A stretch of 64,000 nucleotides of DNA from Aedoeadaptatus coxii. GTDB taxonomy: Bacteria > Bacillota > Clostridia > Tissierellales > Peptoniphilaceae. The translations under genes and the position numbers were made by a program. Below the pieces are notes generated by a model. That model was not told the origin of the DNA, ran no database searches, and was given only the letters and a program-made list of their open reading frames with translations. This document shows positions 45,725 through 53,988 of this stretch, in pieces. Positions within the stretch are counted from its first letter, which is position 1; each line of letters begins with the position of its first letter. The stretch spans positions 39,886 through 103,885 of the forward strand of contig NZ_KQ960173.1 in the NCBI RefSeq assembly GCF_001553115.1. The letters are read 5' to 3'.

Positions 45725-46453
45725 TTATTTCGCCTTTTTATCGAAGGCCGTCGACGTCAACACCGACCAAATTCCTTCGATGGCTTTGGAGCGATCGCTG
45801 GGCGCTTCTCCCGTGGCTCGCGTATCGGGCACGGCTACTCGCGCCACTAAAAAGTTTCCCTCATCCATATCTAAAATGGTGTCGTCTTTTTGGGGAAAGT
45901 CCTTTGGATTTTTAATGATGCTCGCCAAAGTTTCGCCCGTAGGTGTAAAGATAAAATCCACGCGCCCGTCGGCTTTTTTGACTTCCACATTTTTTATGCC
46001 GTCTTCCGGCCAATCCCAGCGCAAGGGCACTTCTTTGACACTCTCTTTTTTCGAAATATCGCTGTAGGCCAGGCCCGGATTGTCGAAGGTTGAGATGACG
46101 ACGAAGTTGCGGTCTTTATCCTTGTAGTAAGGGGCGTCTGTGGCGGAGGCAAGGTCGTCGGCTTTGAAAAATACGCGGCCGTCTTTTTTGATATGATTTC
46201 CCTTTTCCAGAGGAAATTGCAAAATACGCTCGCCTGGGGTTTTAAAGGAAAGGCTGTCGCTTTTATCGATGGTGAGCCAGCCGTGGGCGGAGGCGATGGC
46301 GCTATCGGCGATGAAAAGATCGTCGCCCTTTTGAATGTAATCTTCTTTTGCCATGGCTTGCCCGGATAAAAAGACGTAGTTCAAGGGAATGGTTTCTTTT
46401 CGGCTGCAGCCGATTACGCATAGTAAGCATAGAATTAAAAGTATTCGCTTCAT
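45725..46453 (-). CDS. Lipoprotein of unknown function
   Basis: 242 residues from ATG 46453 (after GGAGGG); the frame reaches 46483 but the lipobox then sits too far in. Signal MKRILLILCLLCVIGC with Cys16 as lipidation site. Residues about 25-110 resemble the copper amine oxidase N-terminal type of fold (repeated hydrophobic strands, GDDLFIADSAIA, GRVFFKADDLA), as in the protein at 21325. The C-terminal part (about 130-242) is unrecognised. It has its own terminators on both sides. Possibly a cell-envelope protein, no closer assignment. Confidence 0.75.
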   Translation of the reverse strand: MKRILLILCLLCVIGCSRKETIPLNYVFLSGQAMAKEDYIQKGDDLFIADSAIASAHGWLTIDKSDSLSFKTPGERILQFPLEKGNHIKKDGRVFFKADDLASATDAPYYKDKDRNFVVISTFDNPGLAYSDISKKESVKEVPLRWDWPEDGIKNVEVKKADGRVDFIFTPTGETLASIIKNPKDFPQKDDTILDMDEGNFLVARVAVPDTRATGEAPSDRSKAIEGIWSVLTSTAFDKKAK

Positions 46454-46518
46454 ATTTTCCCTCCTTTTTTTGTATTTTATCACGGCAAAGAGAGGAAGGA
46501 AATATATCGTACAAAAAA

Positions 46519-46542
46519 AGCACCTCGCCTCTGCGAGATGCT
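46519..46542 (-). terminator. Terminator after rplA
   Basis: AGCATCTCGC-AGAG-GCGAGGTGCT followed by TTTTTTT. It ends the rpmG-rplA operon right behind rplA. Confidence 0.88.
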
Positions 46543-46554
46543 TTTGTATTTGAG

Positions 46555-47253
46555 TTAATCCATTAATTTAGAGCCATTAATGCGGATGCCGGGGCCCATT
46601 GTGGACGCCAGGGTAACCGAACGCAAGTAACGACCTTTCGCAGAGGCCGGCTTGGATTTAATAATGGCGGACATAAGTGCCTTTAAGTTGTCGGTGAGCT
46701 TTTCGCTACCGAAAGATTTTTTGCCGATGGGTACGTTGATGATAGCCGCTTTGTCGACGCGGTATTCAACTTTACCTGCTTTGATTTCTTCGACAGCTTG
46801 CGCTACGTCGAAGGTAACCGTGCCGGCTTTCGGGTTCGGCATAAGGCCTTTAGGACCTAACACGCGACCGATACGACCGACGACGCCCATCATATCCGGA
46901 GTAGCGACGACGACGTCAAACTCGAACCAGTTTTCTTGTTGAATCTTTTGAACGAGTTCTTCACCGCCTGCGTAATCTGCGCCTGCGTCTTGGGCTTCTT
47001 TTAATTTGTCGCCCTTAGCAAAAACGAGGATACGTTCCGTACGGCCGGTACCGTGAGGCAATACGACGGTGCCTCTAACTTGTTGGTCGGCGTGACGGGG
47101 ATCGACACCTAAACGTACGGCAAGTTCGATGGTTTCATCGAAGTTTGCAACGGCTGTTTTTTGAACAAGCTCGATGGCTTCGTTGAGGTCATATAGACGC
47201 GAACGATCGACGAGTTTTAAACTATCTTGATATTTTTTACCTCTTTTAGGCAT
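46555..47253 (-). CDS. rplA: 50S ribosomal protein L1
   Basis: 232 residues, full length. Begins [11 protein letters not shown] and contains the conserved [11 protein letters not shown], [24 protein letters not shown] and [11 protein letters not shown] motifs. It forms the L1 stalk and in many bacteria represses its own operon by binding the mRNA. It follows rplK by 42 bp. The usual next genes rplJ and rplL are not downstream. Confidence 0.97.
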   Translation of the reverse strand: MPKRGKKYQDSLKLVDRSRLYDLNEAIELVQKTAVANFDETIELAVRLGVDPRHADQQVRGTVVLPHGTGRTERILVFAKGDKLKEAQDAGADYAGGEELVQKIQQENWFEFDVVVATPDMMGVVGRIGRVLGPKGLMPNPKAGTVTFDVAQAVEEIKAGKVEYRVDKAAIINVPIGKKSFGSEKLTDNLKALMSAIIKSKPASAKGRYLRSVTLASTMGPGIRINGSKLMD

Positions 47254-47295
47254 GTTTAACCTCCTTGTGGTTCAAACGAAATGGAATTTCTCCCA

Positions 47296-47721
47296 CTAAC
47301 CTTCTACTTCGACTCCCATGCTGCGTGCCGTACCGGCGATCATGCGCATAGCAGATTCAATATTCGCAGCGTTTAAGTCCGGCATTTTTGTTTCGGCAAT
47401 TTCACGGCATTGAGCGCTGGTGATCTTAGCCACTTTTTTCTTGTTCGGCTCGCCACTTGCCTTGTTAATTCCGGCTGCTTTTTTAATAAGAACAGCTGCC
47501 GGCGGCGTCTTGGTAATAAAGGTAAAGGAACGGTCTTGATAGACGGTCATGACGACCGGAATAATCATACCGGCTTGATCTTGCGTCTTGGCGTTAAATT
47601 GTTTGGTAAATTCCATAATGTTAACGCCGTGGGGTCCCAATGCAGTACCTACCGGGGGTGCCGGTGTAGCTTTACCTGCGGGGATTTGTAATTTGACTAA
47701 TGCTATGACTTTCTTTGCCAT
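47296..47721 (-). CDS. rplK: 50S ribosomal protein L11
   Basis: 141 residues, full length. [34 protein letters not shown] and the C-terminal rRNA-binding domain ending [12 protein letters not shown]. Part of the GTPase-associated centre of the 50S subunit. Standard order after nusG. Confidence 0.97.
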   Translation of the reverse strand: MAKKVIALVKLQIPAGKATPAPPVGTALGPHGVNIMEFTKQFNAKTQDQAGMIIPVVMTVYQDRSFTFITKTPPAAVLIKKAAGINKASGEPNKKKVAKITSAQCREIAETKMPDLNAANIESAMRMIAGTARSMGVEVEG

Positions 47722-47780
47722 AGTACACCTCCTAATGTGGTTTCGCGGGGTTTCCCTCCCACTCTTAATGTGCTGACGTC

Positions 47781-48338
47781 TTAGGCCTCAACTAATTGGT
47801 TTTCGTCCAATTCGACCAATGTGTCTCTTCCAAACATGGAAATCGAGACTTTTATTTTTTGTTTTTCCGTGTCCAACGCTTCCACCGTGCCGATGAAATC
47901 TTCAAATGGCCCGGTTAAGACTTTTACCCTGTCACCTACGGCGTAGGTGTCCATGGTCTTTTCCACACGGCTTACGCCGAGGTTTTGGACTTCTTCGTCG
48001 GAAAGGGGAATCGGTTTGGATCCCGGGCCTACAAAGCCCGTAACACCTCTCGTGTTTCGCACGACATACCAGGACTTATCGTTCATAATCATCTTCACGA
48101 GGACGTAGGAAGGGAACATTTTGCGTTCCTTTAATTTTTTTACGCCTTCTTTTTCTTCGACGTAATCTTCCATCGGTACCTGAACATCAAAGATCATATC
48201 GCCGAGATCCTGGTTCTTCACCATGGATTCCATATTGTCTTTGACTTTATTTTCGTGGCCGGAATAGGTGTGAATCACATACCAGCGTGCTTCATCCGAA
48301 CCGAGATCCATCTCGTCACGGTTTAAATCATCTGTCAA
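47781..48338 (-). CDS. nusG: Transcription termination/antitermination protein NusG
   Basis: 185 residues: NGN domain from about 18 ([19 protein letters not shown]), conserved [22 protein letters not shown], then a KOW domain from about 130 ([20 protein letters not shown]). It couples RNA polymerase with ribosomes. Follows secE by 19 bp. Confidence 0.97.
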   Translation of the reverse strand: MTDDLNRDEMDLGSDEARWYVIHTYSGHENKVKDNMESMVKNQDLGDMIFDVQVPMEDYVEEKEGVKKLKERKMFPSYVLVKMIMNDKSWYVVRNTRGVTGFVGPGSKPIPLSDEEVQNLGVSRVEKTMDTYAVGDRVKVLTGPFEDFIGTVEALDTEKQKIKVSISMFGRDTLVELDENQLVEA

Positions 48339-48357
48339 TTGAAATCCTCCAATACGC

Positions 48358-48585
48358 TTACAGTCCGAAAATTAAGCCCATAATATGGCTAAAGACAAAA
48401 TCAACGGCGTATAAAAAGATGGCGGTGACGACGCTGACCAAAATAACGATGACGCTATATTGGAAAAGCTGTTTCTTAGTCGGCCAGACAACACGCTTAA
48501 ATTCCCTTTTAACACCGCGGAAATAGCGGCCTAAAGATTTTTTATCTTCAACCGTTTTCGGCGTTGCTGTGGACTTTTGCGCCAT
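48358..48585 (-). CDS. secE: Preprotein translocase subunit SecE
   Basis: 75 residues: basic amphipathic region FRGVKREFKRVVWPTKKQL (about 23-41) and one membrane helix (about 44-72), the minimal SecE of Gram-positives. Placed between rpmG and nusG as usual. Confidence 0.95.
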   Translation of the reverse strand: MAQKSTATPKTVEDKKSLGRYFRGVKREFKRVVWPTKKQLFQYSVIVILVSVVTAIFLYAVDFVFSHIMGLIFGL

Positions 48586-48596
48586 TGTATCTCTCC

Positions 48597-48746
48597 TTAC
48601 TTGGTTTCCTTGTGAACCGTATGAGTCTTACAGAACTTGCAATACTTTTTAAGTTCCATACGCTCAGGCGTGTTCTTTTTGTTTTTGTAGGTTACATAGT
48701 TGCGTTGTTTGCACTCTGTGCACTCTAACTGTACGCGATCTGCCAT
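48597..48746 (-). CDS. rpmG: 50S ribosomal protein L33
   Basis: 49 residues, [20 protein letters not shown] through [13 protein letters not shown] tail. Two CxxC pairs (CTEC and CKFC) show the zinc-binding form of L33. ATG at 48746 follows AAGGAGGTG. First gene of the operon, 11 bp before secE. Confidence 0.95.
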   Translation of the reverse strand: MADRVQLECTECKQRNYVTYKNKKNTPERMELKKYCKFCKTHTVHKETK

Positions 48747-48784
48747 AAGGCACCTCCTTAACTTTCATTAATGGAAATAAACTC

Positions 48785-48808
48785 AATAAAAAAGGGCTTT
48801 TACAAGCC
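48785..48808 (-). terminator. Terminator-like hairpin in the rpmG leader
   Basis: GGCTT-GTAA-AAGCC followed by CTTTTTTATT, about 40 nt downstream of the expected transcription start and 38 bp before rpmG. It may end hemerythrin transcripts and also attenuate the ribosomal operon. Confidence 0.65.
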
Positions 48809-48843
48809 GCTTTTTCCGAAACCTCGGATTGGTTTATAGGGTG

Positions 48844-48872
48844 ATTTTATCAAAGGAAAAGCCTCTTGTCAA
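48844..48872 (-). promoter_or_regulatory. Promoter of the rpmG-secE-nusG-rplK-rplA operon
   Basis: Minus-strand TTGACA (48867-48872), 17-bp spacer, TAAAAT (48844-48849); nearly consensus. Confidence 0.85.
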
Positions 48873-48880
48873 TGAATTTC

Positions 48881-49435
48881 CTATGCTTTCAACGTTTTTT
48901 CAAATCGTTGGAGTTCGCCGAGGTAATGTTCTCTCCGTTCCCTGTGATTTTCTTCGAATGCCTTCGTCTCCTCGTCCACGGTCTTTAAACGGGATTCGGA
49001 AAGATTTTTTTCCGCAAAGGGATAGACTACGGTGTTTTCCCGCGTGGCGTGGGCTTCCAATAAAAAGGCGTAGTTGTAAAGCAGCCCTACCACGTCTACA
49101 AGTTTTGCCGTGGAGGGATCTTGTTCGTAGGCTACGTAATGTTCTTCCAGGGAGGAAATAATATGGCGCGCCTGATCGTGTTCCACGAGCATTCCCTGGC
49201 GCACGACTTTTTCCGCTACGGGGCCTAAATCTTCCAACATATAGTTAAAGAGAATAAGTTCTTCTTTTCCGTGGTGATGGGCATCCGCATAGTTGCGCAC
49301 AAAATCGATCATGGCAGGCACATCCTTTAATATGCTCCGATCCCCTTCCAATACCTTTGCGATAGCGCCACGAATAAACGTGGTAAACCGTAAAATATTG
49401 TCGTGTTCTTCTTCTAAAACTTTAATGCCGTACAT
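48881..49435 (-). CDS. Hemerythrin-like (HHE) protein
   Basis: 184 residues. His residues for a di-iron site occur in EEEHDNI, ADAHHHGKEE, LVEHDQARH and LEAHATRENTVVYPFAE, the four-helix HHE pattern with C-terminal extension. Relatives bind oxygen or NO or help repair iron-sulfur proteins in anaerobes. It overlaps the COG2509 flavoprotein gene by 14 bp, so both are made together; a joint role in oxygen or redox defence is likely but inferred. Confidence 0.88.
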   Translation of the reverse strand: MYGIKVLEEEHDNILRFTTFIRGAIAKVLEGDRSILKDVPAMIDFVRNYADAHHHGKEELILFNYMLEDLGPVAEKVVRQGMLVEHDQARHIISSLEEHYVAYEQDPSTAKLVDVVGLLYNYAFLLEAHATRENTVVYPFAEKNLSESRLKTVDEETKAFEENHRERREHYLGELQRFEKTLKA

Positions 49436-50972
49436 GATCTTTCTCCTTTTCTATGATTTTCTCTGCAATGCGCATACCGTCAATGGCCGATGATACAATG
49501 CCGCCGGCATAACCTGCCCCTTCTCCTGCAGGATATATATTCTCGTGGCGAAGGGATTCCAAACTTTCCCGATCCCGCGTCAGGCGAACGGGAGACGAGG
49601 ATCGGGTTTCCGGCGCCGTTAAAATCGCCCCCTCCACCAGGGCGGGAAAGTATTCGCCGATTTGACGAAGCCCTTCGGTGAGCGTGGAGTCTAATGCTTT
49701 CGGATAAAGGCTGTGGAGATCGGCAGCGTAAGTTCCCGGTAAGTAAGTGGGCGCCACCGTATCCTCTTCCTCTTTCCCTAAATAGCGCGCCACCGATTGA
49801 GTAGGCGCTTTATAGGATCCGCTCATGTCGTAGGCTTTCTTCTCGATCATGCGCTGAAATTCCACGCCTGCCATGACCCCTTCGCCGTAAACCGATTCGT
49901 CAATGGTGACGAGAATAGCGGCGTTGGCGTTTTTACCGTCGCGGGCTTTATAGCTCATGCCGTTGGTGACGATGGTGTGCTCTTCCGATTGAGACGCCAC
50001 TACTTTTCCCCCGGGACACATGCAAAAGCTATAGACGCCTCTGCCCTCGATTTGAGCGCTCACTTGGTAATCGGCGGCAGGCAAATGGCCGCACATGTCG
50101 CCGTATTGGTTTTCGTCGATTGTTTTTTGATCGCTTTCGATGCGAAAACCTACGGCAAAGGGCTTGGATTCCATGGCCATGTTCGCTTTTTCCAAATACT
50201 CGAAGGTGTCCCGCGCCGAATGGCCAAGGGCGAGGACGATGTAATCTCCCTCGACATTCCCTTTCGACGTCTCGACGCTAAATTTATCCCCTTCTCTCGA
50301 AAAGCCTTCGAACCGCGTGCGAAAATGAAATTCCGCTCCCATTTCTTCCAGCTCTTTTCTGAGCATCACGAGGACTTTTCGCAAGGCGTCGGTGCCGACG
50401 TGGGGCTTTTTCTTGTAAAGAATGCTTTCATCCTTCGCCAAGCGGGAAAAAAGTTCCAGTACAAAGCGACCCCTCGGGTCTTTGGATCGGCTGGTCAGTT
50501 TGCCGTCGGAAAACGTGCCGGCGCCCCCTTCGCCGAATTGCACATTGCTCTCCGTATCCAGCTCGCCTCCGTTCCAGAAAGATTCCACGCACTTTATGCG
50601 CTCCTCCACCCGATCGCCACGCTCTAAAATAAGAGGCTTGACGCCGCGGCTTGCGAGGACGTACGCGCAGAAAAGTCCGGCGGGTCCTGCGCCGACGATA
50701 ATGGGCCGCCCTTCGCTTTCAATGGGGCTGAGGTCGTAGGGCTCTTCGTGAATCGCCGTTATTTTTTTGTTCGTCTTTAATTTTTTCTTAGCAGCAATGT
50801 CGACGGTGGCCGTAAATTGCATGGAGCGCCCTTTTCGCGCATCGATGGATTCCCGATGACGTCGCCAGGTGTAATGTCCTTTTTTCAGACCGGTCAGCTT
50901 TTCGATGGCCTCTTCGTAAAAAGCAGGTTCCGAATCGATCGGTCGATTGAGATTATGGATTCTGTAGTTCAT
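49422..50972 (-). CDS. FAD-dependent dehydrogenase, COG2509 type
   Basis: 516 residues. N-terminal region about 1-85, then Rossmann motif PIIVGAGPAGLFCAYVLASRG (about 89-109), GEGGAGTFSDGKLTSR, a second FAD contact near YIVLALGHSARDTF and the C-terminal AGEGAGYAGGIVSSAIDGMRIAE. This is the uncharacterised COG2509 family common in Firmicutes; reaction unknown. Overlap with the hemerythrin gene suggests co-expression. Confidence 0.87.
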   Translation of the reverse strand: MNYRIHNLNRPIDSEPAFYEEAIEKLTGLKKGHYTWRRHRESIDARKGRSMQFTATVDIAAKKKLKTNKKITAIHEEPYDLSPIESEGRPIIVGAGPAGLFCAYVLASRGVKPLILERGDRVEERIKCVESFWNGGELDTESNVQFGEGGAGTFSDGKLTSRSKDPRGRFVLELFSRLAKDESILYKKKPHVGTDALRKVLVMLRKELEEMGAEFHFRTRFEGFSREGDKFSVETSKGNVEGDYIVLALGHSARDTFEYLEKANMAMESKPFAVGFRIESDQKTIDENQYGDMCGHLPAADYQVSAQIEGRGVYSFCMCPGGKVVASQSEEHTIVTNGMSYKARDGKNANAAILVTIDESVYGEGVMAGVEFQRMIEKKAYDMSGSYKAPTQSVARYLGKEEEDTVAPTYLPGTYAADLHSLYPKALDSTLTEGLRQIGEYFPALVEGAILTAPETRSSSPVRLTRDRESLESLRHENIYPAGEGAGYAGGIVSSAIDGMRIAEKIIEKEKDHVRH

Positions 50973-51061
50973 GGTTTTATTATCCTTTGTATTTTCCCGT
51001 CGGTCAAGTTTTCTGTTTTGCCGATAATCAATGGAATCGCCTAGTCATCCATTCCAAAATA

Positions 51062-51095
51062 AAAAGCCGACGAGGATTTCTCCCCTTCGGCTTTT
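51062..51095 (-). terminator. Terminator of the small lipoprotein gene
   Basis: AAAAGCCGA and TCGGCTTTT form a stem around a 16-nt loop; TATTTT follows. The stem overlaps the stop codon at 51094. Confidence 0.75.
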
Positions 51096-51564
51096 AAAAG
51101 GTTGGCCCATTTTGTTTTAAGTTTTCTTCTACGCCCGAGGGATCCTGTGCCTTGGCTTTATCCAGCATTTCCTTAAAATATCGCCGCGTGGCGTCGTCGC
51201 ATTTAGATGGGCTCATGTAGGCCATGTCCGTTGCCTTTTCCAATTCCTCAATGGCTTTGTCGGCTCGTTCTTTATTCGTTTTGTAATTGTTAAGCCATTC
51301 CATTTCCCAAGCCTCTTCCCAATATTGGGATGCGCGCGTGTCGCCATAGCCCGCTTGATATTCGGCGTCTTTCTCACCGTCAAGTTCGGTGGGCACCTTG
51401 TAATCTTCCGGCCAATTCAATGCCGCCACTGTCTTTTTAAATTCTCCATTGGCATCATCGTAGGACGTAAATCCCTTTTGAGTCCCCTTACTGCAGGCGC
51501 AAAGACTATAGGTAAGGGCTACTACAAGAATCATACATAAAACGGATCTTAGTTTTTTTCTCAT
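51094..51564 (-). CDS. Small lipoprotein, unknown
   Basis: 156 residues. Signal peptide with lipobox SLCAC (Cys24). The mature part is helical and rich in Glu, Lys and aromatic residues (WEEAWEMEWLNNYK), no recognised domain. It stands alone, between the COG2509 gene and the VanS-like kinase, with its own terminator. Possibly controlled by the two-component system upstream, on position only. Confidence 0.75.
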   Translation of the reverse strand: MRKKLRSVLCMILVVALTYSLCACSKGTQKGFTSYDDANGEFKKTVAALNWPEDYKVPTELDGEKDAEYQAGYGDTRASQYWEEAWEMEWLNNYKTNKERADKAIEELEKATDMAYMSPSKCDDATRRYFKEMLDKAKAQDPSGVEENLKQNGPTF

Positions 51565-51673
51565 TGAAATCTCCTCTTTTCCAAATGTTATTTCTACATT
51601 CAGTATAGGAGGAAAGACTTCTTCAAGTTTCTCTTTCTCTCTCCGATTTTATGATGGTTTTCTCCTGATTTTT

Positions 51674-52762
51674 CTACTTTTTTCCTACTTTTTTAAAGAT
51701 GATCCGAAAACGCACCTTGCCCTCGTCGCTTTCCGCCGCGATGGACGCCCCGTGGGCGCGGAGAATTTCCCGAGCGATAGCAAGCCCCAGACCGGAGCCG
51801 CCGGCAGAATGGCGGGAGGGATCCAGTCGATAAAAAGGTTCGAAAATATTTTCCAAATCGTCCACGGGAATAGTTCGGCAAGCGTTGGTGAAGTCGACGA
51901 TCACGTCCTCATCGCCCTCAGTAACGGAAACATCCACGGCGCTGTTGCTGTCCCCATACAAATAGGCGTTTTTCAAAAGATTGCCGAAAACCCGAGACAG
52001 TTTATCGGCGTCGCATCGAAGAGAAACTTTTCCCGACACGCGAAGATTGCAGTTCATGTGTTTTTCGTCGAAAAGGGGCTTGAATTCAAAAATGATCTGC
52101 TCCAAAAGAAGGCTCAAATTACATTCCCTCTCCTCCAACTTTAAGTTGGAGAAATTAAATTTTGCCATCTCGAAAAACTCATCGATTAAATCCGAAAGCT
52201 CCTTCGACTTTCTCAACACGACGTTAAGGTACTTTTCTCTCTCCTCTTCGTCCAAGGGTATATCGCCGTTTAACAAATTCAAATAGCCGAGAATGGATGC
52301 CAAGGGCGTTTTCAAGTCGTGGGCCAAATTTACGATTAAATCACTCTTCTGCTTTTGGCGCTGCGCCGCCAAGGATTCATTTCGAATGTTTTCCGCCTTT
52401 AATGCATTGATTCTTTCGGCAATTGCAGCCAGCTCCGGTGACAACTCAATGGCGCCCGCTTCTTTGTCGAAAAGAAGGCTCGTCGCTTCCTGTAGCTCAT
52501 CCATATAGTGAACCAATTGCTTAAACAACCTGTAGGTGGTCAGCATAATGAAGAAAACCCAAATTCCCAAGGCCGGATAAATCAGATACAGATCTCTGTA
52601 ATATAAATAATTGAAGGGATCGTGTCCATTCAACCATCGACGCAGGCAAATACTTGTAATAAGCGTGCCGAAAAACACCGCCGCAGTAATAAGGACGACT
52701 CGGATCGTGTAGCGCTTAAAAATCCCGCGGAGCAAGTTGTCGCTGTTATTTTTCGATGACAT
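51674..52762 (-). CDS. VanS-like sensor histidine kinase
   Basis: 362 residues. Two membrane helices (about 20-40 and 60-80) with a short extracytoplasmic loop; HisKA with NLAHDLKTPL (His148); N-box LLKNAYLYG, then FEPFYRLD and GGSGLGLAIAREILRAHG. The HDLKTPLASILGYL form and short sensor loop resemble VanS of vancomycin resistance. No van ligase genes occur in the window, so the signal and target are unknown. It overlaps the regulator gene by 17 bp. Confidence 0.9.
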   Translation of the reverse strand: MSSKNNSDNLLRGIFKRYTIRVVLITAAVFFGTLITSICLRRWLNGHDPFNYLYYRDLYLIYPALGIWVFFIMLTTYRLFKQLVHYMDELQEATSLLFDKEAGAIELSPELAAIAERINALKAENIRNESLAAQRQKQKSDLIVNLAHDLKTPLASILGYLNLLNGDIPLDEEEREKYLNVVLRKSKELSDLIDEFFEMAKFNFSNLKLEERECNLSLLLEQIIFEFKPLFDEKHMNCNLRVSGKVSLRCDADKLSRVFGNLLKNAYLYGDSNSAVDVSVTEGDEDVIVDFTNACRTIPVDDLENIFEPFYRLDPSRHSAGGSGLGLAIAREILRAHGASIAAESDEGKVRFRIIFKKVGKK

Positions 52763-53438
52763 AACCCACTCCCCAAACGGTTTTGATGTACTTCGGATGG
52801 CGTCCGGAATCCTGCATCTTCTCCCGAATCCGCCCGATATGTGCCATCACGGTGTTGTTGTTGTCCATGTATTTTTCCCGCCAAATCGCTTCAAAAAGCG
52901 CCTCCGACGAGACGACATTTCCTAAATGCTCGCAAAGGTACCACACAATTTCAAATTCAATGGGCGTCAGCGAAAGAGGCTTTTCGTTTAAGGTGCATTT
53001 GTGCTCCTTTTTGTTTATGACCAGCCCGCGAATGGATACCGTATCCTCCGACACACCGATCTCTTGATTATAACGGCCGCTTCGGCGAAGTTGGGTTCTA
53101 ATTCTCGCCACAACTTCCAGAGGATTAAAGGGCTTGGTCATGTAATCGTCGGCCCCTACGGTTAGACCTAAAATTTTATCTCCGAAATCAATTTTCGACG
53201 TGAGCATTAGAATGGGGAAAAAGTAATTTTCTCGAATTTTTTGGCACAGGCTGAATCCGTCAATATCCTCCAGCATAATGTCCAAGATCATGGCATCCGG
53301 GGGATGTGCTTTAATTTTTTCGAGAGCCTCTTTGCCGTCGAAGGCCTTTTCCACGTCGTAGCCCTCGTTATTAAGATAAATCGCCAGCAGTTCGGAAATT
53401 TCTTTTTCATCGTCCACTATGAGAATTTTTTCTTTCAT
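52746..53438 (-). CDS. VanR-like response regulator (OmpR family)
   Basis: 230 residues. Receiver domain with LIVDDEKE, phospho-acceptor Asp53 (ILDIMLEDIDG), LMLTSK; winged helix from about 130 ending TVWGVGYVIEK. Resembles VanR. It is the first gene of the pair. Regulon unknown; wall stress is a guess from similarity. Confidence 0.92.
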   Translation of the reverse strand: MKEKILIVDDEKEISELLAIYLNNEGYDVEKAFDGKEALEKIKAHPPDAMILDIMLEDIDGFSLCQKIRENYFFPILMLTSKIDFGDKILGLTVGADDYMTKPFNPLEVVARIRTQLRRSGRYNQEIGVSEDTVSIRGLVINKKEHKCTLNEKPLSLTPIEFEIVWYLCEHLGNVVSSEALFEAIWREKYMDNNNTVMAHIGRIREKMQDSGRHPKYIKTVWGVGYVIEK

Positions 53439-53522
53439 TCATTTTCTCCGTAAGTCATAAAATAGTTTTCTCCCGGAACTTTACTATAGCAAAAGCATCG
53501 AATCAATGATGACCAATAGCCA

Positions 53523-53567
53523 TCATCCCTTTTTAAATCTCTTTGTAAACTTTATTTTATACTTCAA
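53523..53567 (-). pseudogene. RelE/YafQ-type toxin remnant (14 codons)
   Basis: A TTG-initiated frame overlapping the antitoxin end encodes MKYKIKFTKRFKKG and then a TGA. KIKFTKRFKK is the typical opening of RelE/YafQ-type toxins, and toxin starts commonly overlap the antitoxin stop. The rest of the toxin (about 75 residues) is gone; unrelated promoter DNA of the VanR-like gene follows. Confidence 0.6.
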
Positions 53568-53829
53568 GGGCTTTCCTCAAGTCATCTATAGTGTCGAAAG
53601 ATTTGACATTCTTATCTTTAGCAATTATTCTTCCCTCTTCTATGGCTTCTATGGTTTCATCACTTGGAGCATCAAGTTTTAAATCAAAGGGAATGCCGCT
53701 TTCTCTAATACTTGCTCTTAAAAACATATTAATTGCAGTCGTCATATTTAAACCTAAACTGGAGTAAATTTTTTCTGCCGCTTCTTTTATTTCTTTATCT
53801 GTTCTTATATTCAAATTGGTTGTAGTCAT
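53557..53829 (-). CDS. RelB/DinJ-family antitoxin
   Basis: 90 residues. N-terminal ribbon-helix-helix (TTTNLNIRTDKEIKEAAEKI...MTTAINMFLRASI) and a C-terminal toxin-binding tail (about 55-90). RelB/DinJ antitoxins neutralise RelE/YafQ mRNA interferases and repress their own promoter. Here no intact toxin follows, only the remnant at 53523-53567. The gene is intact with good promoter and ribosome site, so it may still act as a repressor or counter toxins encoded elsewhere. Confidence 0.9.
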   Translation of the reverse strand: MTTTNLNIRTDKEIKEAAEKIYSSLGLNMTTAINMFLRASIRESGIPFDLKLDAPSDETIEAIEEGRIIAKDKNVKSFDTIDDLRKALEV

Positions 53830-53850
53830 TTCCTCATCTCCTTTGACTTT

Positions 53851-53883
53851 ATTATATGAATGTATTCGTGCATAGTCAATACA
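53851..53883 (-). promoter_or_regulatory. Antitoxin promoter with overlapping dyad
   Basis: Minus-strand TTGACT (53874-53879), 17-bp spacer, TATAAT (53851-53856). TGTATT and AATACA form an inverted repeat spanning the spacer (53861-53883), a likely autorepression site. Confidence 0.75.
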
Positions 53884-53934
53884 CTGTCATTACGTTATGC
53901 GCGATAAATACGTAACTGTTTGTGCTATTAAAAG

Positions 53935-53973
53935 ACCCCCAAAGGCCGGATCTCTCGGTCCAACCTTTGGGGG
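53935..53973 (-). terminator. Terminator of the purine operon
   Basis: CCCCCAAAGG pairs with CCTTTGGGGG around an inner GGA/TCC helix, followed by TCTTTTAAT on the minus strand. It belongs to the same sequence family as 4066-4105 and 11489-11533. Confidence 0.88.
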
Positions 53974-53988
53974 CAGTGCATTTTTCTC

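Noticed and set aside
51674..53438. Vancomycin resistance cluster
   Set aside because: Only VanR/VanS-like regulators are present; no ligase, dehydrogenase or dipeptidase genes follow.
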